NCBI GenBank assembly: GCA_020072645.1
Contig: JAIQGK010000001.1
Location: 420,191 to 484,190, forward strand
Origin: Terriglobia bacterium
GTDB lineage: Bacteria > Acidobacteriota > Terriglobia > Terriglobales > Acidobacteriaceae
DNA length: 64,000 nucleotides
Direction of reading: 5' to 3'
In this document: positions 43,354 through 51,072 of the stretch, one piece after another
Position numbering within the stretch: position 1 is the first letter of the stretch
Layout: each line of letters starts with the position of its first letter
Position numbers and translations under genes: made by a program
Notes under the pieces: generated by a model
What the model saw: only the letters and a program-made list of their open reading frames with translations
The model's database searches: none
What the model was told of the DNA's origin: nothing

Positions 43354-43523
43354 TTTGCGGCTCCGTTCCAAGCATTATGCGCCAAATCAGAGACTTACGG
43401 CGATACATAAAAGATATATTCGCGTTATCCCCTCCTCATTGAAAGGCCCCTGTTCTCCAGCGATCATCGACGTGAAAGATCGGCATTAACGATGAATAGC
43501 GAATGAGGGAGAGAAGGCAAAAA

Positions 43524-44012
43524 ATGAAACGAAATATATGCATTGCAATTGCGTTGGTGGCACTGGTTGGCTGGGCGGGCCAGCACTTTATGGTTGCCGC
43601 CGCTTCAGGCACGCATGGAAACGCTTTTACGCCGGACACGATTCAATGGGGGCCGCCGCCGCCGTTCGTCGCTCCGGGCGCGCAGTTTGCCGTGATCGAG
43701 GGAGACCCGACGGCCGCCGGCGGCAACTACACGGTCCGCCTGAAAATGCCCGCGGGATACCGGATCGCGCCGCATTGGCATCCGCTGCGGGAAAATGTCA
43801 CGGTGATTTCGGGGACATTCAAAGTCGGTATGGGCGACACGTTTGACACGAACAAAATGGGCGCGTTCCCAGCCGGCAGTTTTGCCTATCTTGATCCTGA
43901 CATGCATCACTACGCAATGGCTGCCAGCGACGTGGTGGTGCAGATTCACGGCACCGCGCCGGTGCAGTTCAACTACATCAATCCGCAGGACGATCCGAGC
44001 AAGAGCAAGTAA
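43524..44012 (+). CDS. exported cupin-domain protein
   Basis: 162 residues from MKRNICIAIALVALVG, signal peptide ending near VAAAS. The cupin core includes VRLKMPAGYRIAPHWHPLRE (metal-binding HxH...E), NVTVISGTFKVGMGD and the second motif AGSFAYLDPDMHHYAMA. Small periplasmic cupins bind metal and may have dioxygenase, isomerase or sensor roles; nothing here points to one. It is divergent from the winged-helix/TPR regulator, which may control it. Confidence 0.78.
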   Translation: MKRNICIAIALVALVGWAGQHFMVAAASGTHGNAFTPDTIQWGPPPPFVAPGAQFAVIEGDPTAAGGNYTVRLKMPAGYRIAPHWHPLRENVTVISGTFKVGMGDTFDTNKMGAFPAGSFAYLDPDMHHYAMAASDVVVQIHGTAPVQFNYINPQDDPSKSK

Positions 44013-44049
44013 CATTTCGCCGCTGATTGCGCTGATGGGCGCGGATCGG

Positions 44050-44146
44050 AAAAAGAGTAGCCGCGAATTTCGCGAATCAACACGAATCAACACCTGAAAT
44101 GGGATTCGCGTGTTTCGCATTCATTCGCGGCTGTACTCTTTTTTTC
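44050..44146. repeat. dispersed palindrome with terminator character
   Basis: An imperfect inverted repeat: left arm AAAAAGAGTAGCCGCGAATT..., right arm CATTCATTCGCGGCTGTACT then TTTTTTT. The GCGAATnAACACGAAT type recurs in many genomes as a dispersed element. Here it lies between convergent genes and can end transcripts from both sides. Confidence 0.6.
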
Positions 44147-44194
44147 TGGGGCGTTCATCAGCGTCAGGCCGCGAGTCGGATCTCCCAAAGAGAA

Positions 44195-44956
44195 TCACGC
44201 GCAAGGCAGGAAGATACTAAACACAGTCCCGCTGTGACCCGCCCGGGTACTGCTGCGGACGCGCAGCACGCCATCGTGGTTCTGCACAGTATTCTTGACC
44301 AGTGAGAGTCCAATGCCATTGCCCGCAGCGCCTTTGGTGGTGAAGAATGGGTCCCAAATGCTGGACAGATTTTTTGCGGCAATTCCGCTTCCGGTGTCGG
44401 CAAAGGTGAGCCGCAATCCTCGCCTCTGATCTTTCCACTCGTGGGACGGCGCGAGTCTGGCGTAGATCTTTCCGCCGTCCGGCATGGCATCGGCGGCATT
44501 CAGTACAAGGTTGACGCACATTTGCCGTAACTGATGAGGGTGGGCCGAAAGATGTCCGCCATCGCGGTAGCGCGTACTAACAGAAATATCCTGCGAGTCC
44601 AAACGCGATTTATAAAAATTGAGCACGGATTGCACTAACTCTGAAACATTTGTGTTCTCGGCGTCCGTGTCCCGGAACTCCATGGCCGCATGCAAAATCT
44701 GCGAAATTCGCCGCGCTTCTTCGCTGGCCACCGCCAGGTATCTGCGGTTGTTTTCACTAAGAGCTTGATCGGTTTGCATGAGTTGAAGCGAACTAAGAAG
44801 GGCTTGCAAGGGATTATTAATCTCGTGGGCAAGAGAGGCTAGGATTCCGTTCTGGTTGTCCGATGGCGGAGGATGGGTGCTCCCCGGCACCTGGCTGGTG
44901 CTGAAAGCGTCTACCGGGGATCGAACTGACCTTTCGCTCACTGACGTTTCCCCCAT
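44195..44956 (-). CDS. soluble histidine kinase
   Basis: 253 residues, no membrane segment or sensor domain. HisKA helix LASLAHEINNPLQALLSSLQ with the phospho-His, then the HATPase core: N box CVNLVLNAADAMPDGG, G1 FADTGSGIAAKNL, F box WDPFFTTKGAAGNGIGLSLV (F and G2) and a final IFLPC strand. The first 35 residues are Ser/Pro rich. It probably autophosphorylates and passes phosphate to a partner receiver; the plus-strand Crp gene and a broken receiver gene are beside it, but the true partner is unknown. Confidence 0.85.
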   Translation of the reverse strand: MGETSVSERSVRSPVDAFSTSQVPGSTHPPPSDNQNGILASLAHEINNPLQALLSSLQLMQTDQALSENNRRYLAVASEEARRISQILHAAMEFRDTDAENTNVSELVQSVLNFYKSRLDSQDISVSTRYRDGGHLSAHPHQLRQMCVNLVLNAADAMPDGGKIYARLAPSHEWKDQRRGLRLTFADTGSGIAAKNLSSIWDPFFTTKGAAGNGIGLSLVKNTVQNHDGVLRVRSSTRAGHSGTVFSIFLPCA

Positions 44957-45113
44957 GGTACGGTCCCTTGCTGAGTTCGATACCAGACATAAAGCGGCAG
45001 TTGCCCCAAAAGCGTATGATTAAGGTGACATCTTCGTACGCACAGGCTGTGGAGCTTCTGCGCATTGAGGTGCAGGTCTTTTGACCTCGCGACCCAGCGC
45101 AAAGGAGGCTCTT

Positions 45114-45842
45114 ATGCCCACCGCGACCCCGTCTCGTAATCACTACAAAAATGGAATCCTGGCATCATTGCCGAAAGCCGAGATCGCGCGCCTTGAGCCT
45201 CATCTTTCCCCCTTAACTCTAGAGACAGGGACGACCCTGCTCGGTCCGGATGAACACATCACGCACGCCTATTTTCTGGAATCCGGACTGGCCTCAGTGG
45301 TAGTTGCCATGGCCGATGGAAATACGGTAGAAACGGGAATTACCGGAAACGAAGGCGTGGTCGGGTTCCCAGTCATATTGGGCACAAAGAGCATGCCGAC
45401 CCGGACTTTTATTCAGATCGCCGGCGTCGGCTATCGCATACCAGCGCAGCGTCTGTTTGAAGCCTATGAGAAGCCGGGAATGCTGCGCAAACAAATCAAC
45501 CGGTATTTCCAGGCCCATTTGGCGCAGACCGCGCAGACCGCCGCCTGCAATCGACTGCATGACATACAGGAGCGGCTGGCACGGTGGCTGCTCATTTGCC
45601 ATGACCGCATGGAATCTGACACCTTTCACCTCACCCATGAATTCCTGGGACACATGCTAGGTACTCCGCGCACCACCGTGACCCTGGCGGCCGGCCTGCT
45701 CCATAAAGCTAAGTTGGTGGACTACTCGCGCGGAAAGGTGCGGATATGCGACCGCCGGGGGCTTGAGAGAGCTGCCTGCGAATGCTACAAGACCATCCGC
45801 GACGAGTTTGAGCGGCTGGGAATATCTTCCAATAACGTCTGA
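45114..45842 (+). CDS. Crp/Fnr-family transcription regulator
   Basis: 242 residues from an ATG with AAAGGAGG five nt upstream. Cyclic-nucleotide-binding-like domain: LSPLTLETGTTLLGPDEHIT, YFLESGLASVVVAMADG, ITGNEGVVGFPVILGTKSM. There is no N-terminal Cys cluster for an Fe-S centre and the residues for cAMP are not complete, so the ligand is open. The C-terminal HTH is DTFHLTHEFLGHMLGTPRTT (recognition helix with TPRTTV), then AAGLLHKAKLVDYSRGKVRI. It diverges from the histidine kinase gene, sharing a 157-nt promoter region. Confidence 0.87.
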   Translation: MPTATPSRNHYKNGILASLPKAEIARLEPHLSPLTLETGTTLLGPDEHITHAYFLESGLASVVVAMADGNTVETGITGNEGVVGFPVILGTKSMPTRTFIQIAGVGYRIPAQRLFEAYEKPGMLRKQINRYFQAHLAQTAQTAACNRLHDIQERLARWLLICHDRMESDTFHLTHEFLGHMLGTPRTTVTLAAGLLHKAKLVDYSRGKVRICDRRGLERAACECYKTIRDEFERLGISSNNV

Positions 45843-45908
45843 CGTCAGACAGACGAGGGCTGCTGCTGGGACTATCGTTGAATCCTATATTTCTTCGAAG
45901 GTTCGCCT

Positions 45909-46287
45909 ATGCCGCATACGTTAGTTCTGGCTGTTGGCCGCGATTCAGTGTTATTGGAAACGCGAAGCCAGGTGCTGCAGGCTGCCGGCTACACGGTAAT
46001 TCCGGAACGCTCCTTGAAAAAAGCGGTGGCCAGATTCCGTGAGGGAGATTTTGACCTTGTTCTCTTGTGCCACTCCATTCCCGCCCAAGACCGGGAACGC
46101 CTGACTCTATTGCTTCGGGAACACACTTCCCGCACTCCCCATTGTTTCTGTCGCGTCCAGTTTGAGCGCACTCGATTCATTCGCCGACGCAACACTCGGA
46201 AATGATCCAAAGGAACTTCTGGGCGGTCTTCGCGAGCTGTTAGTCAAAAAGACAGCGACGTTGATAGACGGCAGGCGCTCGGCCTGA
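45909..46287 (+). pseudogene. frameshifted degenerate receiver domain
   Basis: The first frame (HTLVLAVGRDSVLLETRSQV, GDFDLVLLCHSIPAQDR, LLLREHTSRTP) is a CheY-like receiver. After the run of four C at 46135-46138 the continuation PIVSVASSLSALDSFADATL and LLGGLRELLVKKTATLIDGR is in the next frame and ends at 46287. Removing one C restores a normal 125-residue receiver. The phospho-accepting Asp is already Cys (LVLLCHS). It could be a real one-base insertion or a sequencing error. Confidence 0.65.
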
Positions 46288-46342
46288 TTTATAGAGCTGT
46301 TAAAGATTTTTTTGGCCCCCAGATGTTTTGACAAAAAAAAGC

Positions 46343-46447
46343 AAATCTCACCACGGATGAACACGGATTACAAATTCAAAATGGTCCTATTGAACTTTTT
46401 TGATCCGTGTAAATCAGTGTGATCAGTGTTATCTATGGTGAGGTTTA
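46343..46447. repeat. dispersed inverted repeat (ACCACGGATGAACACGGAT type)
   Basis: Left arm CTCACCACGGATGAACACGG, right arm complement GATCCGTGTAAATCAGTGTGATCAGTGTTATC...GGTGAGG, about 100 nt in all. This sequence type recurs in many unrelated bacterial genomes. It lies between the broken receiver and the convergent metalloprotease gene. Confidence 0.6.
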
Positions 46448-46477
46448 GAGTTTTTCGTGCAAAGCCGCCCCAAGACA

Positions 46478-48016
46478 CTATTGGCCCGAACTTTCCTTTG
46501 CCTGCTTCAGTCCAATCTCAAGCAGTTTCTTCGCCGCATCCTCATCAAAGCTTTCAACCGCCACTACCGCATTGCCAGTCTGCTGGATGAAGATTGGTCC
46601 ATCGGAGCTGGTGTATTTGTCCAGACCGGCGACGTTTCCTTTATCAGTAACATGCCGGAGCGACTCATAGCGTTTAGGCAGAGCTGCTGCGTACGTTTTT
46701 GCGAACTCCTGCGCTGCCTCTTCTGTTGCCCACTTTGAGATGTAATAGAGGCCGATGTGCGCGGAAGAGTTGCGGTCCGGCGGTTTTGCTCCCTTGCGGC
46801 CCGCGGCGTAATAGGCCCCGCCACGCCACTCCGGGCTTAGGCGTTTGTCGAGCGCTGCATCTGCATAGATGCGGAGCAGCATGCTCACATCGAGCTGGCC
46901 AACCGCACCCGCGTCATAGGGCTCGTAATCTTTTTTTAGAAAACCCAGATCCGGCAGCAGCAGCGGTGGCACGCGATGTCCGGCGAGATATTCCTTGGGT
47001 TCCATGATCTCGCGTGTGGTCTGGGGCATGCGGCCCAGCACGCCGGTATAAGCGAGCTGTTTGCCGCCGGCCACCAGCAGGTCCTTGATGAACTGCATGC
47101 CCTGGCGATAAGGAAACGCCAGCTCTTCCTGCAGCAGCAATGGCGCACTGTCAAAAACCGGGCTGCCGCGGCTTTTATCCATGGAAGACTGCATCAGGTC
47201 GACAACCTGCGGCGTCTTTTCCACGCTCCCGCCCTGCGGAGCCAGCACGTAATCCAGCAGCACGATCATGGCCTGCCCTTCCAGCACGGCGCTGCGGCAG
47301 GTTGAATCCTCGTCATTGCGGACCAATTCATCCAGGTTATCAAGCCCGTGCTTCTCGACCTCTTCATCGTGCTTGCTCATTTTTTCCAGGTTAAAGCTCT
47401 GGTCCTGCAGCGCGTGTGTGAGCTCATGGGCCATCACCGGACGCTGCATTTCCGGCTCATTCCAGTCCAGCAGGTTCATGGTGCGCGTCTTTTCGTCGTA
47501 GTAACCGGCCACCTGCTCCGTGAGCAGCTTGATGAGAAAACTGTGCAGGTCAAAGGTGCGCGGCAGCAAGCCAAACTTTTTTTCCACCAGCTCAGAGCGC
47601 TCAAAGCGGATGCGGTCAGCATCGTCCTTGAACTTGTCACTGACGTACTTTTCCACCTGCGGACGGCTTACAATCGTCCGCTTGACCTTTTTCTTGATCG
47701 GCAGGCCTGTATCTTTGCTGGCGAAGTGCAGAATCTCATCGACTGACCGGAACAGCTCTTTCGCTTCCGCCGGAGTTATCTGGTGGATTGTTTCGACCGG
47801 CTCGACTTCAACGCGGTTGGGCGAAGGCGTGCCGGAAGGCTGCGAGGGCGGGGCTGCTGGTGTTGCAGCAGGCGTGGGCGAAGCAGCCGCGGGTGCGGAA
47901 GGTTGCTGTTGCGGCGCAGCGGTTGGCGTAGATGAGGGCGCCGGATTCTGTGCGAACCCGAACGACAGGCAGAAAAGCAGCGTGGCCAATAACCACGCAA
48001 GCGAAAGCTTTCTCAT
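46478..48016 (-). CDS. exported zinc metalloprotease-like protein
   Basis: 512 residues with a signal peptide (LSLAWLLATLLFCLSFGFAQ) and a Pro/Ala/Ser-rich linker up to residue 70. The middle holds EMQRPVMAHELTHALQDQSF: an HExxH motif (HELTH) with the family-like long helix and a downstream Glu (LEGQAMIVLLDY), fitting a gluzincin-type metalloprotease such as the DUF2268/PF-type secreted family. The C-terminal half repeats helical segments (YRQGMQFIKDLLVAGGKQLA, AYTGVLGRMPQTTREIM...). It ends with DEDAAKKLLEIGLKQAKES. Substrate unknown. Periplasmic or secreted. Confidence 0.72.
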   Translation of the reverse strand: MRKLSLAWLLATLLFCLSFGFAQNPAPSSTPTAAPQQQPSAPAAASPTPAATPAAPPSQPSGTPSPNRVEVEPVETIHQITPAEAKELFRSVDEILHFASKDTGLPIKKKVKRTIVSRPQVEKYVSDKFKDDADRIRFERSELVEKKFGLLPRTFDLHSFLIKLLTEQVAGYYDEKTRTMNLLDWNEPEMQRPVMAHELTHALQDQSFNLEKMSKHDEEVEKHGLDNLDELVRNDEDSTCRSAVLEGQAMIVLLDYVLAPQGGSVEKTPQVVDLMQSSMDKSRGSPVFDSAPLLLQEELAFPYRQGMQFIKDLLVAGGKQLAYTGVLGRMPQTTREIMEPKEYLAGHRVPPLLLPDLGFLKKDYEPYDAGAVGQLDVSMLLRIYADAALDKRLSPEWRGGAYYAAGRKGAKPPDRNSSAHIGLYYISKWATEEAAQEFAKTYAAALPKRYESLRHVTDKGNVAGLDKYTSSDGPIFIQQTGNAVVAVESFDEDAAKKLLEIGLKQAKESSGQ

Positions 48017-48106
48017 TTGGATATCAAGTAACGAGCGGCTCCGTCCTTAATGGTAACAATAAAACAGCATCGCGCACTTCAAGTGAACATGGGAGCAAAG
48101 AAAAAT

Positions 48107-48202
48107 CTTTGAAACACGGAGGAAAGGAGGAACCGGAGGAATCCCCGATTCCATGCGGACTTAACTTCCTCGTTTTCCTCTGTTCCTCTGTGTTTCAAAA
48201 GG
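48107..48202. repeat. dispersed inverted repeat (GAAACACGGAGGAA type)
   Basis: Left arm TTTGAAACACGGAGGAAAGG, right arm TTTTCCTCTGTTCCTCTGTG then TTTCAAAAGG, loop about 27 nt. Same class as the repeats at 44 and 46 kb. Confidence 0.6.
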
Positions 48203-48221
48203 TGGTCCTCGATGGGCGGGC

Positions 48222-48252
48222 AAAAAGGCGACCTTCTTTTCCGAAGATCGCC
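48222..48252 (-). terminator. intrinsic terminator of the TROVE gene
   Basis: On the minus strand GGCGATCTTC, loop GGAAAA, GAAGGTCGCC then TTTTT: a 10-bp stem with one G-T pair, 18 nt after the stop. It ends the Y-RNA/TROVE transcription unit. Confidence 0.88.
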
Positions 48253-48269
48253 CATGGTTAGCTTAAGTA

Positions 48270-49601
48270 CTACTCAAGCGCCGGTTCGGCCGCGCGAATG
48301 TACTCGATCACTGAATCGGACCAGCCATCGATGTGCACCCACTTGCCATAGCCCACGCCGTTCTGGAAGCTGGCTACGTTGATCACATAACCACGCGCCT
48401 TCGGGTTCGGGACAGCGTCGTGCGACTGCTCGTCAGTGATCACGATCAAGCGGTCGTACTTCTCGTCGATCTCACCCAGAGCGCGGCCCAGGTATGTTCC
48501 GCCGTGAAGCTGGCTGGCGTTCAAGGCGTCGCGCAGGGCAAATCCCTGGCGCGGCGGAATACGAACCAGCTTGTCAGAGAAGGTATAGATGCTTACCTGC
48601 TCCGCGATTTCGCGCAGCAACACCGCAAGCCCATAGGCCGCGTCATTACGGCGCATTTCCGCACGGCGGGAGAGCGGCGCGTCCATCGATCCGGAGACAT
48701 CAACCAGCAGCACGGTCTTACCCGGCAACTTCGGCTGACCGTCGAGAGAGCGCAGCATCGCCTTCTCCAGCTCCGGCTCCCACTGCGGCGCATAACGCGC
48801 AGCAGCGATAAAGCGGAACGGCAGCACGCGCTCAGTCTTCATGCGGTAGAGACCGGTGCGGACCAACTCTTCGTCCACCTTGGCTTCCGCCATGTTGCGC
48901 AGGTTCCGCAACAGGGCCAGCGCGCCCAGCTTGTTCTCCGCGAGCAAACGCTCCCATGCCTCGCGCTTATCGGCGCCAGCGGAGAGAGCCACCTCCCAGG
49001 TATCGGGCGAGGCCAGCTCACCGGCGACAAGGCGCTTCCACAGCTCAGCCTGCGCAGCATCCACCGGCTTGGCGTGGCAGAGAAAGAGCACGTCACGCAG
49101 CTTGACCGGAGAAGCGCGGTCATACTTGGCCAGCGCGTACTCGTCAAACTTGGTGAAAGCCGCGGCCAGCCCCTTCTTGACCTGTGCGGAAAGAGGCTGC
49201 TTGCCGTCACTCCAGTAGAGCGCCACAAACTCAGAAAGTTCGTCGGCACGCTGGATCACGCGCAGCAATGTCTCCGCGACGAGTTGGCGGTGTGTTGCCA
49301 GACGCGCCATCTCACGCACCAGTAAGAGCGGCGCGTGACGCAGCTTCATCTTCTCGCGGGCTTCAACGGCCAGAGCGGCAACCTTCTCTGCGGCGACCTT
49401 GGGCACCAGTTCGCGGATGCGCCCGGCGATCGCGACGCCATCCTCATAAAACTGGCTCTCCCATAGCATGCACGCCAGAACAGACCGGCGCAGCTCCTGC
49501 TCAGCAGAGATGTGCTTTGCCGGTGCGCCCTCGTGTGTCTGCTTGGACTTCGCCGTCATCCAAGGCATTCCGCTCAGGTTGAGTACGTTCATGCGGGCCA
49601 T
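48270..49601 (-). CDS. rsr: Ro60-type TROVE/vWA protein
   Basis: 443 residues from MARMNVLNLSG; AAGGAG lies seven nt before this ATG. Residues about 25-265 are the helical HEAT-like TROVE ring (AEQELRRSVLACMLWESQFY, LRHAPLLLVREMARL, LRDVLFLCHAKPVDAAQAEL, ENKLGALALLRNLRNM, VLPFRFIAAARY). Residues about 285-435 are a von Willebrand A domain with MIDAS VDVSGSMD, the DxSxS of metal binding, TFSDKLVRI and IVITDEQSHD. Ro60 binds Y RNAs on its outside and 3' ends of misfolded RNA through the ring, and in bacteria it can guide polynucleotide phosphorylase. The tRNA-like RNA array upstream fits this role. The C-terminus has an intact strand order. Confidence 0.93.
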   Translation of the reverse strand: MARMNVLNLSGMPWMTAKSKQTHEGAPAKHISAEQELRRSVLACMLWESQFYEDGVAIAGRIRELVPKVAAEKVAALAVEAREKMKLRHAPLLLVREMARLATHRQLVAETLLRVIQRADELSEFVALYWSDGKQPLSAQVKKGLAAAFTKFDEYALAKYDRASPVKLRDVLFLCHAKPVDAAQAELWKRLVAGELASPDTWEVALSAGADKREAWERLLAENKLGALALLRNLRNMAEAKVDEELVRTGLYRMKTERVLPFRFIAAARYAPQWEPELEKAMLRSLDGQPKLPGKTVLLVDVSGSMDAPLSRRAEMRRNDAAYGLAVLLREIAEQVSIYTFSDKLVRIPPRQGFALRDALNASQLHGGTYLGRALGEIDEKYDRLIVITDEQSHDAVPNPKARGYVINVASFQNGVGYGKWVHIDGWSDSVIEYIRAAEPALE

Positions 49602-49670
49602 TGTTTTTCTCCTTATTACTTCAGCGTTGCGATGCCTCACCGCAACGGGCGCAAGGGGCGCAACGGAAAA

Positions 49671-50018
49671 TTATTTGGTTTCTGAAGCAGCCGGAATTTC
49701 TTCCGGCTTTGCCTCGTCCTGCTGATCTCGCGAATCCGTTTCTTCGGGCAAGGTAACGAATCCGGCGACACTGCCTGCGCTCTTGCTCCTGATTTGCCAG
49801 GCAATCTCTTTCATATTGTCGAAATCAGGCAGACGGCGATCTTCATAGTCAGTGCACTGCATGACCTTGAACGGAATACGTATGGGATCATACATGCCCG
49901 TGCAGATGACGATGCGTTCGCTTTCGGCGTAGCCCTGGATAATTCGCGCATGAGTGCATGTGTCACAGCGCGATTCATTGCCAATGGGCGTTCCGCCGTA
50001 AACCTTTCTTAGGCTCAT
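49671..50018 (-). CDS. small four-cysteine protein encoded between the Y RNAs and TROVE gene
   Basis: 115 residues. The first 60 hold four Cys: SRCDTCTHARIIQGYAESER, then IVICTGMYDPIRIPFKVMQC and TDYEDRRLPDFDNMKEIAW. The spacing CxxC-(17)-C-(13)-C would fit one zinc site. The C-terminal 50 residues are acidic and Pro/Glu rich, probably disordered. I do not recognise a family. It sits 69 nt upstream of the TROVE start on the same strand, and 40 nt downstream of the last repeat, so it is likely co-transcribed; it could be an RNA-binding or nuclease partner, or simply a neighbour. Confidence 0.7.
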   Translation of the reverse strand: MSLRKVYGGTPIGNESRCDTCTHARIIQGYAESERIVICTGMYDPIRIPFKVMQCTDYEDRRLPDFDNMKEIAWQIRSKSAGSVAGFVTLPEETDSRDQQDEAKPEEIPAASETK

Positions 50019-50059
50019 ATTCTCATTTCTAAGCGGCGTTCGCCGCGGGGCTTCGGTTC

Positions 50060-50155
50060 TGTCGCTTCGCTCCAGACCGCTTGAGCGTTTCGACCAAATG
50101 CATGCCTTCGTGCTCCTGTTGCATGCGGCTCGGCGCGCGAGTCGGCCTCGCCGCC
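50060..50155 (-). repeat. interspersed two-hairpin repeat, copy 1
   Basis: On the minus strand it starts GGCGAGGCCGACTCGCGCGC, contains CTCGCGCGCCGAG (first hairpin) and ends GCGGTCTGGAGCGAAGCGAC. Same element as 50496-50593, 50903-51047 and 54974-55070. It separates the last Y-like unit from the four-Cys gene. Confidence 0.75.
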
Positions 50156-50200
50156 AGATAGAGTTATCACGACGTAGCAGGCTGCGTCTCTACAGGAAAT

Positions 50201-50342
50201 TTCTTCGCCGGGGAACAAAAGCGATGACAGGGTCTTATTCCTGGCGTCCTTTCTTAGACGACACCGCAAAAGCGGCGGCAGGGATCGATACCTGCATCTC
50301 CAGGTTGGTGAAGTAGCTCTCATCTTCACCACCGACGAAAAA
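50201..50342 (-). ncRNA. Y-RNA-like unit D with permuted tRNA-like module
   Basis: Terminal helix TTTTTCGTC/GGCGAAGAA (nine bp with G-T pairs), a GGT bulge, then GGTGAA/TTCCCC with one T-C mismatch. Inside: anticodon-stem-like CCTGG (50300-50304)/CCAGG (50240-50244), 4-nt variable loop AGAT, T arm GCAGG...CCTGC with loop TATCGATC (50278-50295), closed acceptor-like hairpin CGCCGC TTTT GCGGTG (50262-50277), D arm CGTC...GACG (50245-50260). It shares layout and terminal helix with units B and C but different bases, which supports a selected RNA fold. Likely binds the TROVE protein. Confidence 0.75.
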
Positions 50343-50346
50343 GGTC

Positions 50347-50485
50347 TTGCCGGGGAACCAGCGACCGGGTATGGCGCTCTGCCACTGAGCTACGCGCGTC
50401 ACTTACGAACAGCGACGGCGGCGGGATTCGAACCCGCGACCTCCCGATTAACAGTCGAAGTAACCCATGTCTTCACCACCGGCAA
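50347..50485 (-). ncRNA. Y-RNA-like unit C with canonical permuted tRNA-like module
   Basis: Best unit. Terminal helix TTGCC/GGCAA, GGT bulge, GGTGAA/TTCCCC. Inner stem ATCGGG (50443-50448)/CCCGGT (50364-50369), 5-nt variable loop AGGTC, T arm GCGGG TTCGAAT CCCGC (50421-50437), closed hairpin CGTCGC/GTGACG with loop TGTTCGTAA (50397-50417), TA, D arm GCTC AGTGGCA GAGC (50376-50390) with the GG that normally docks with TTC. A CTGTTAA anticodon-loop-like sequence (Asn GUU) precedes the inner stem. Bacterial Y RNAs near Ro60 genes are known to carry tRNA-like domains; this is such a domain in circularly permuted order. Confidence 0.82.
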
Positions 50486-50495
50486 GGCTTCATTT

Positions 50496-50593
50496 GTGTC
50501 GCTGCGCTCCAAACCGCTACGCAGCGATTTCGACAACTAAGATCCTCTTGCGCCCGTTGCAGGCGGCTCGGCGCGCGAGTCGGCCTCGCTGCA
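50496..50593 (-). repeat. interspersed two-hairpin repeat, copy 2
   Basis: Minus strand GCAGCGAGGCCGACTCGCGC with the CTCG/CGAG hairpin, and a second hairpin CGCTGCG...CGCAGCG around TAGCGGTTTGGAG. Lies between units B and C. Confidence 0.78.
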
Positions 50594-50631
50594 AAAGTAA
50601 GCGTCCAGGTAGCAGCTAACGCTGGAAACAA

Positions 50632-50815
50632 GATTCCAAACGGGGAACAATCGACCCGGGTGTAGTGGTCCGTCGTTCTAGTTTGAAACTACGGCACTCG
50701 AGATGCCGGCGGGATTTGGCCGCATTCACCATTGCGCCAACTTGCGCGCAATGGCTGGCCGGGCCCGCACCTACGGACAGGCGATGTAACCCTTGTCTTC
50801 ACCACCGATGAAATC
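50632..50815 (-). ncRNA. Y-RNA-like unit B with long variable arm
   Basis: Terminal helix GATTTCA/TGGAATC, GGT bulge, GGTGAA/TTCCCC. Inner stem GCCCGG (50759-50764)/CCGGGT (50654-50659). Next comes a 9-bp hairpin CCATTGCGC/GCGCAATGG (50729-50754) where class II tRNAs have a long variable arm, then T-arm-like GCGG CCAAATC CCGC (50709-50723), closed hairpin CGGCA/TGCCG (50692-50708), TA, and D-arm-like GTTT CAAACTA GAAC (50675-50689). Order and sizes match unit C while bases differ. Confidence 0.72.
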
Positions 50816-50841
50816 TGTTCCAACGTCTAAACTGCTGTTAT

Positions 50842-50871
50842 GGGAGCAGGGTGTTAACAGATCCCGCTCCC
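50842..50871 (-). other. hairpin with anticodon-loop-like CTGTTAA
   Basis: GGGAGC GGG, loop ATCTGTTAACA, CCC T GCTCCC. The loop repeats the CTGTTAA seen before the inner stem of unit C. It lies between repeat copy 3 and unit B. It may be a tRNA-fragment mimic or a processing hairpin. Confidence 0.4.
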
Positions 50872-50902
50872 GTCCTTGGTGAACCTCTTCAGGCTTCTCC
50901 TC

Positions 50903-51047
50903 CGTCGCTGCGCTCCAAACCGCTATGCAGCCATCTCGACAATGACTTGATCTTTGCATTTACCGCATGCGGCTCGGCACGCAAGCCGGTCTCCCACCCC
51001 ACCACGCGAAAAGCCGCGTGTCGAGGACCCCGGCCTCGCTGCTTATG
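50903..51047 (-). repeat. interspersed two-hairpin repeat, copy 3 (with 41-nt insertion)
   Basis: Minus strand CATAAGCAGCGAGGCCGG, an inserted hairpin CACGCGGCTTTTCGCGTG, then GGCTTGCGTGCCGAGCC (first hairpin, with a G-T pair replacing G-C) and GCGGTTTGGAGCGCAGCGAC. Lies between units A and B. Confidence 0.75.
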
Positions 51048-51072
51048 AAATCAAATCAAGTCGGAGATTCAT

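Noticed and set aside
50015..50332. 105-codon minus-strand reading frame across repeat copy 1 and unit D
   Set aside because: It runs through RNA structural elements, has Arg/Ala-rich unnatural composition and no ribosome site; the covarying RNA fold explains the sequence better.
50397..50460. Ordinary tRNA-Asn gene
   Set aside because: The anticodon loop and T arm look like tRNA-Asn, but there is no matching 5' acceptor strand or D arm upstream; the D arm lies downstream, so the layout is permuted.
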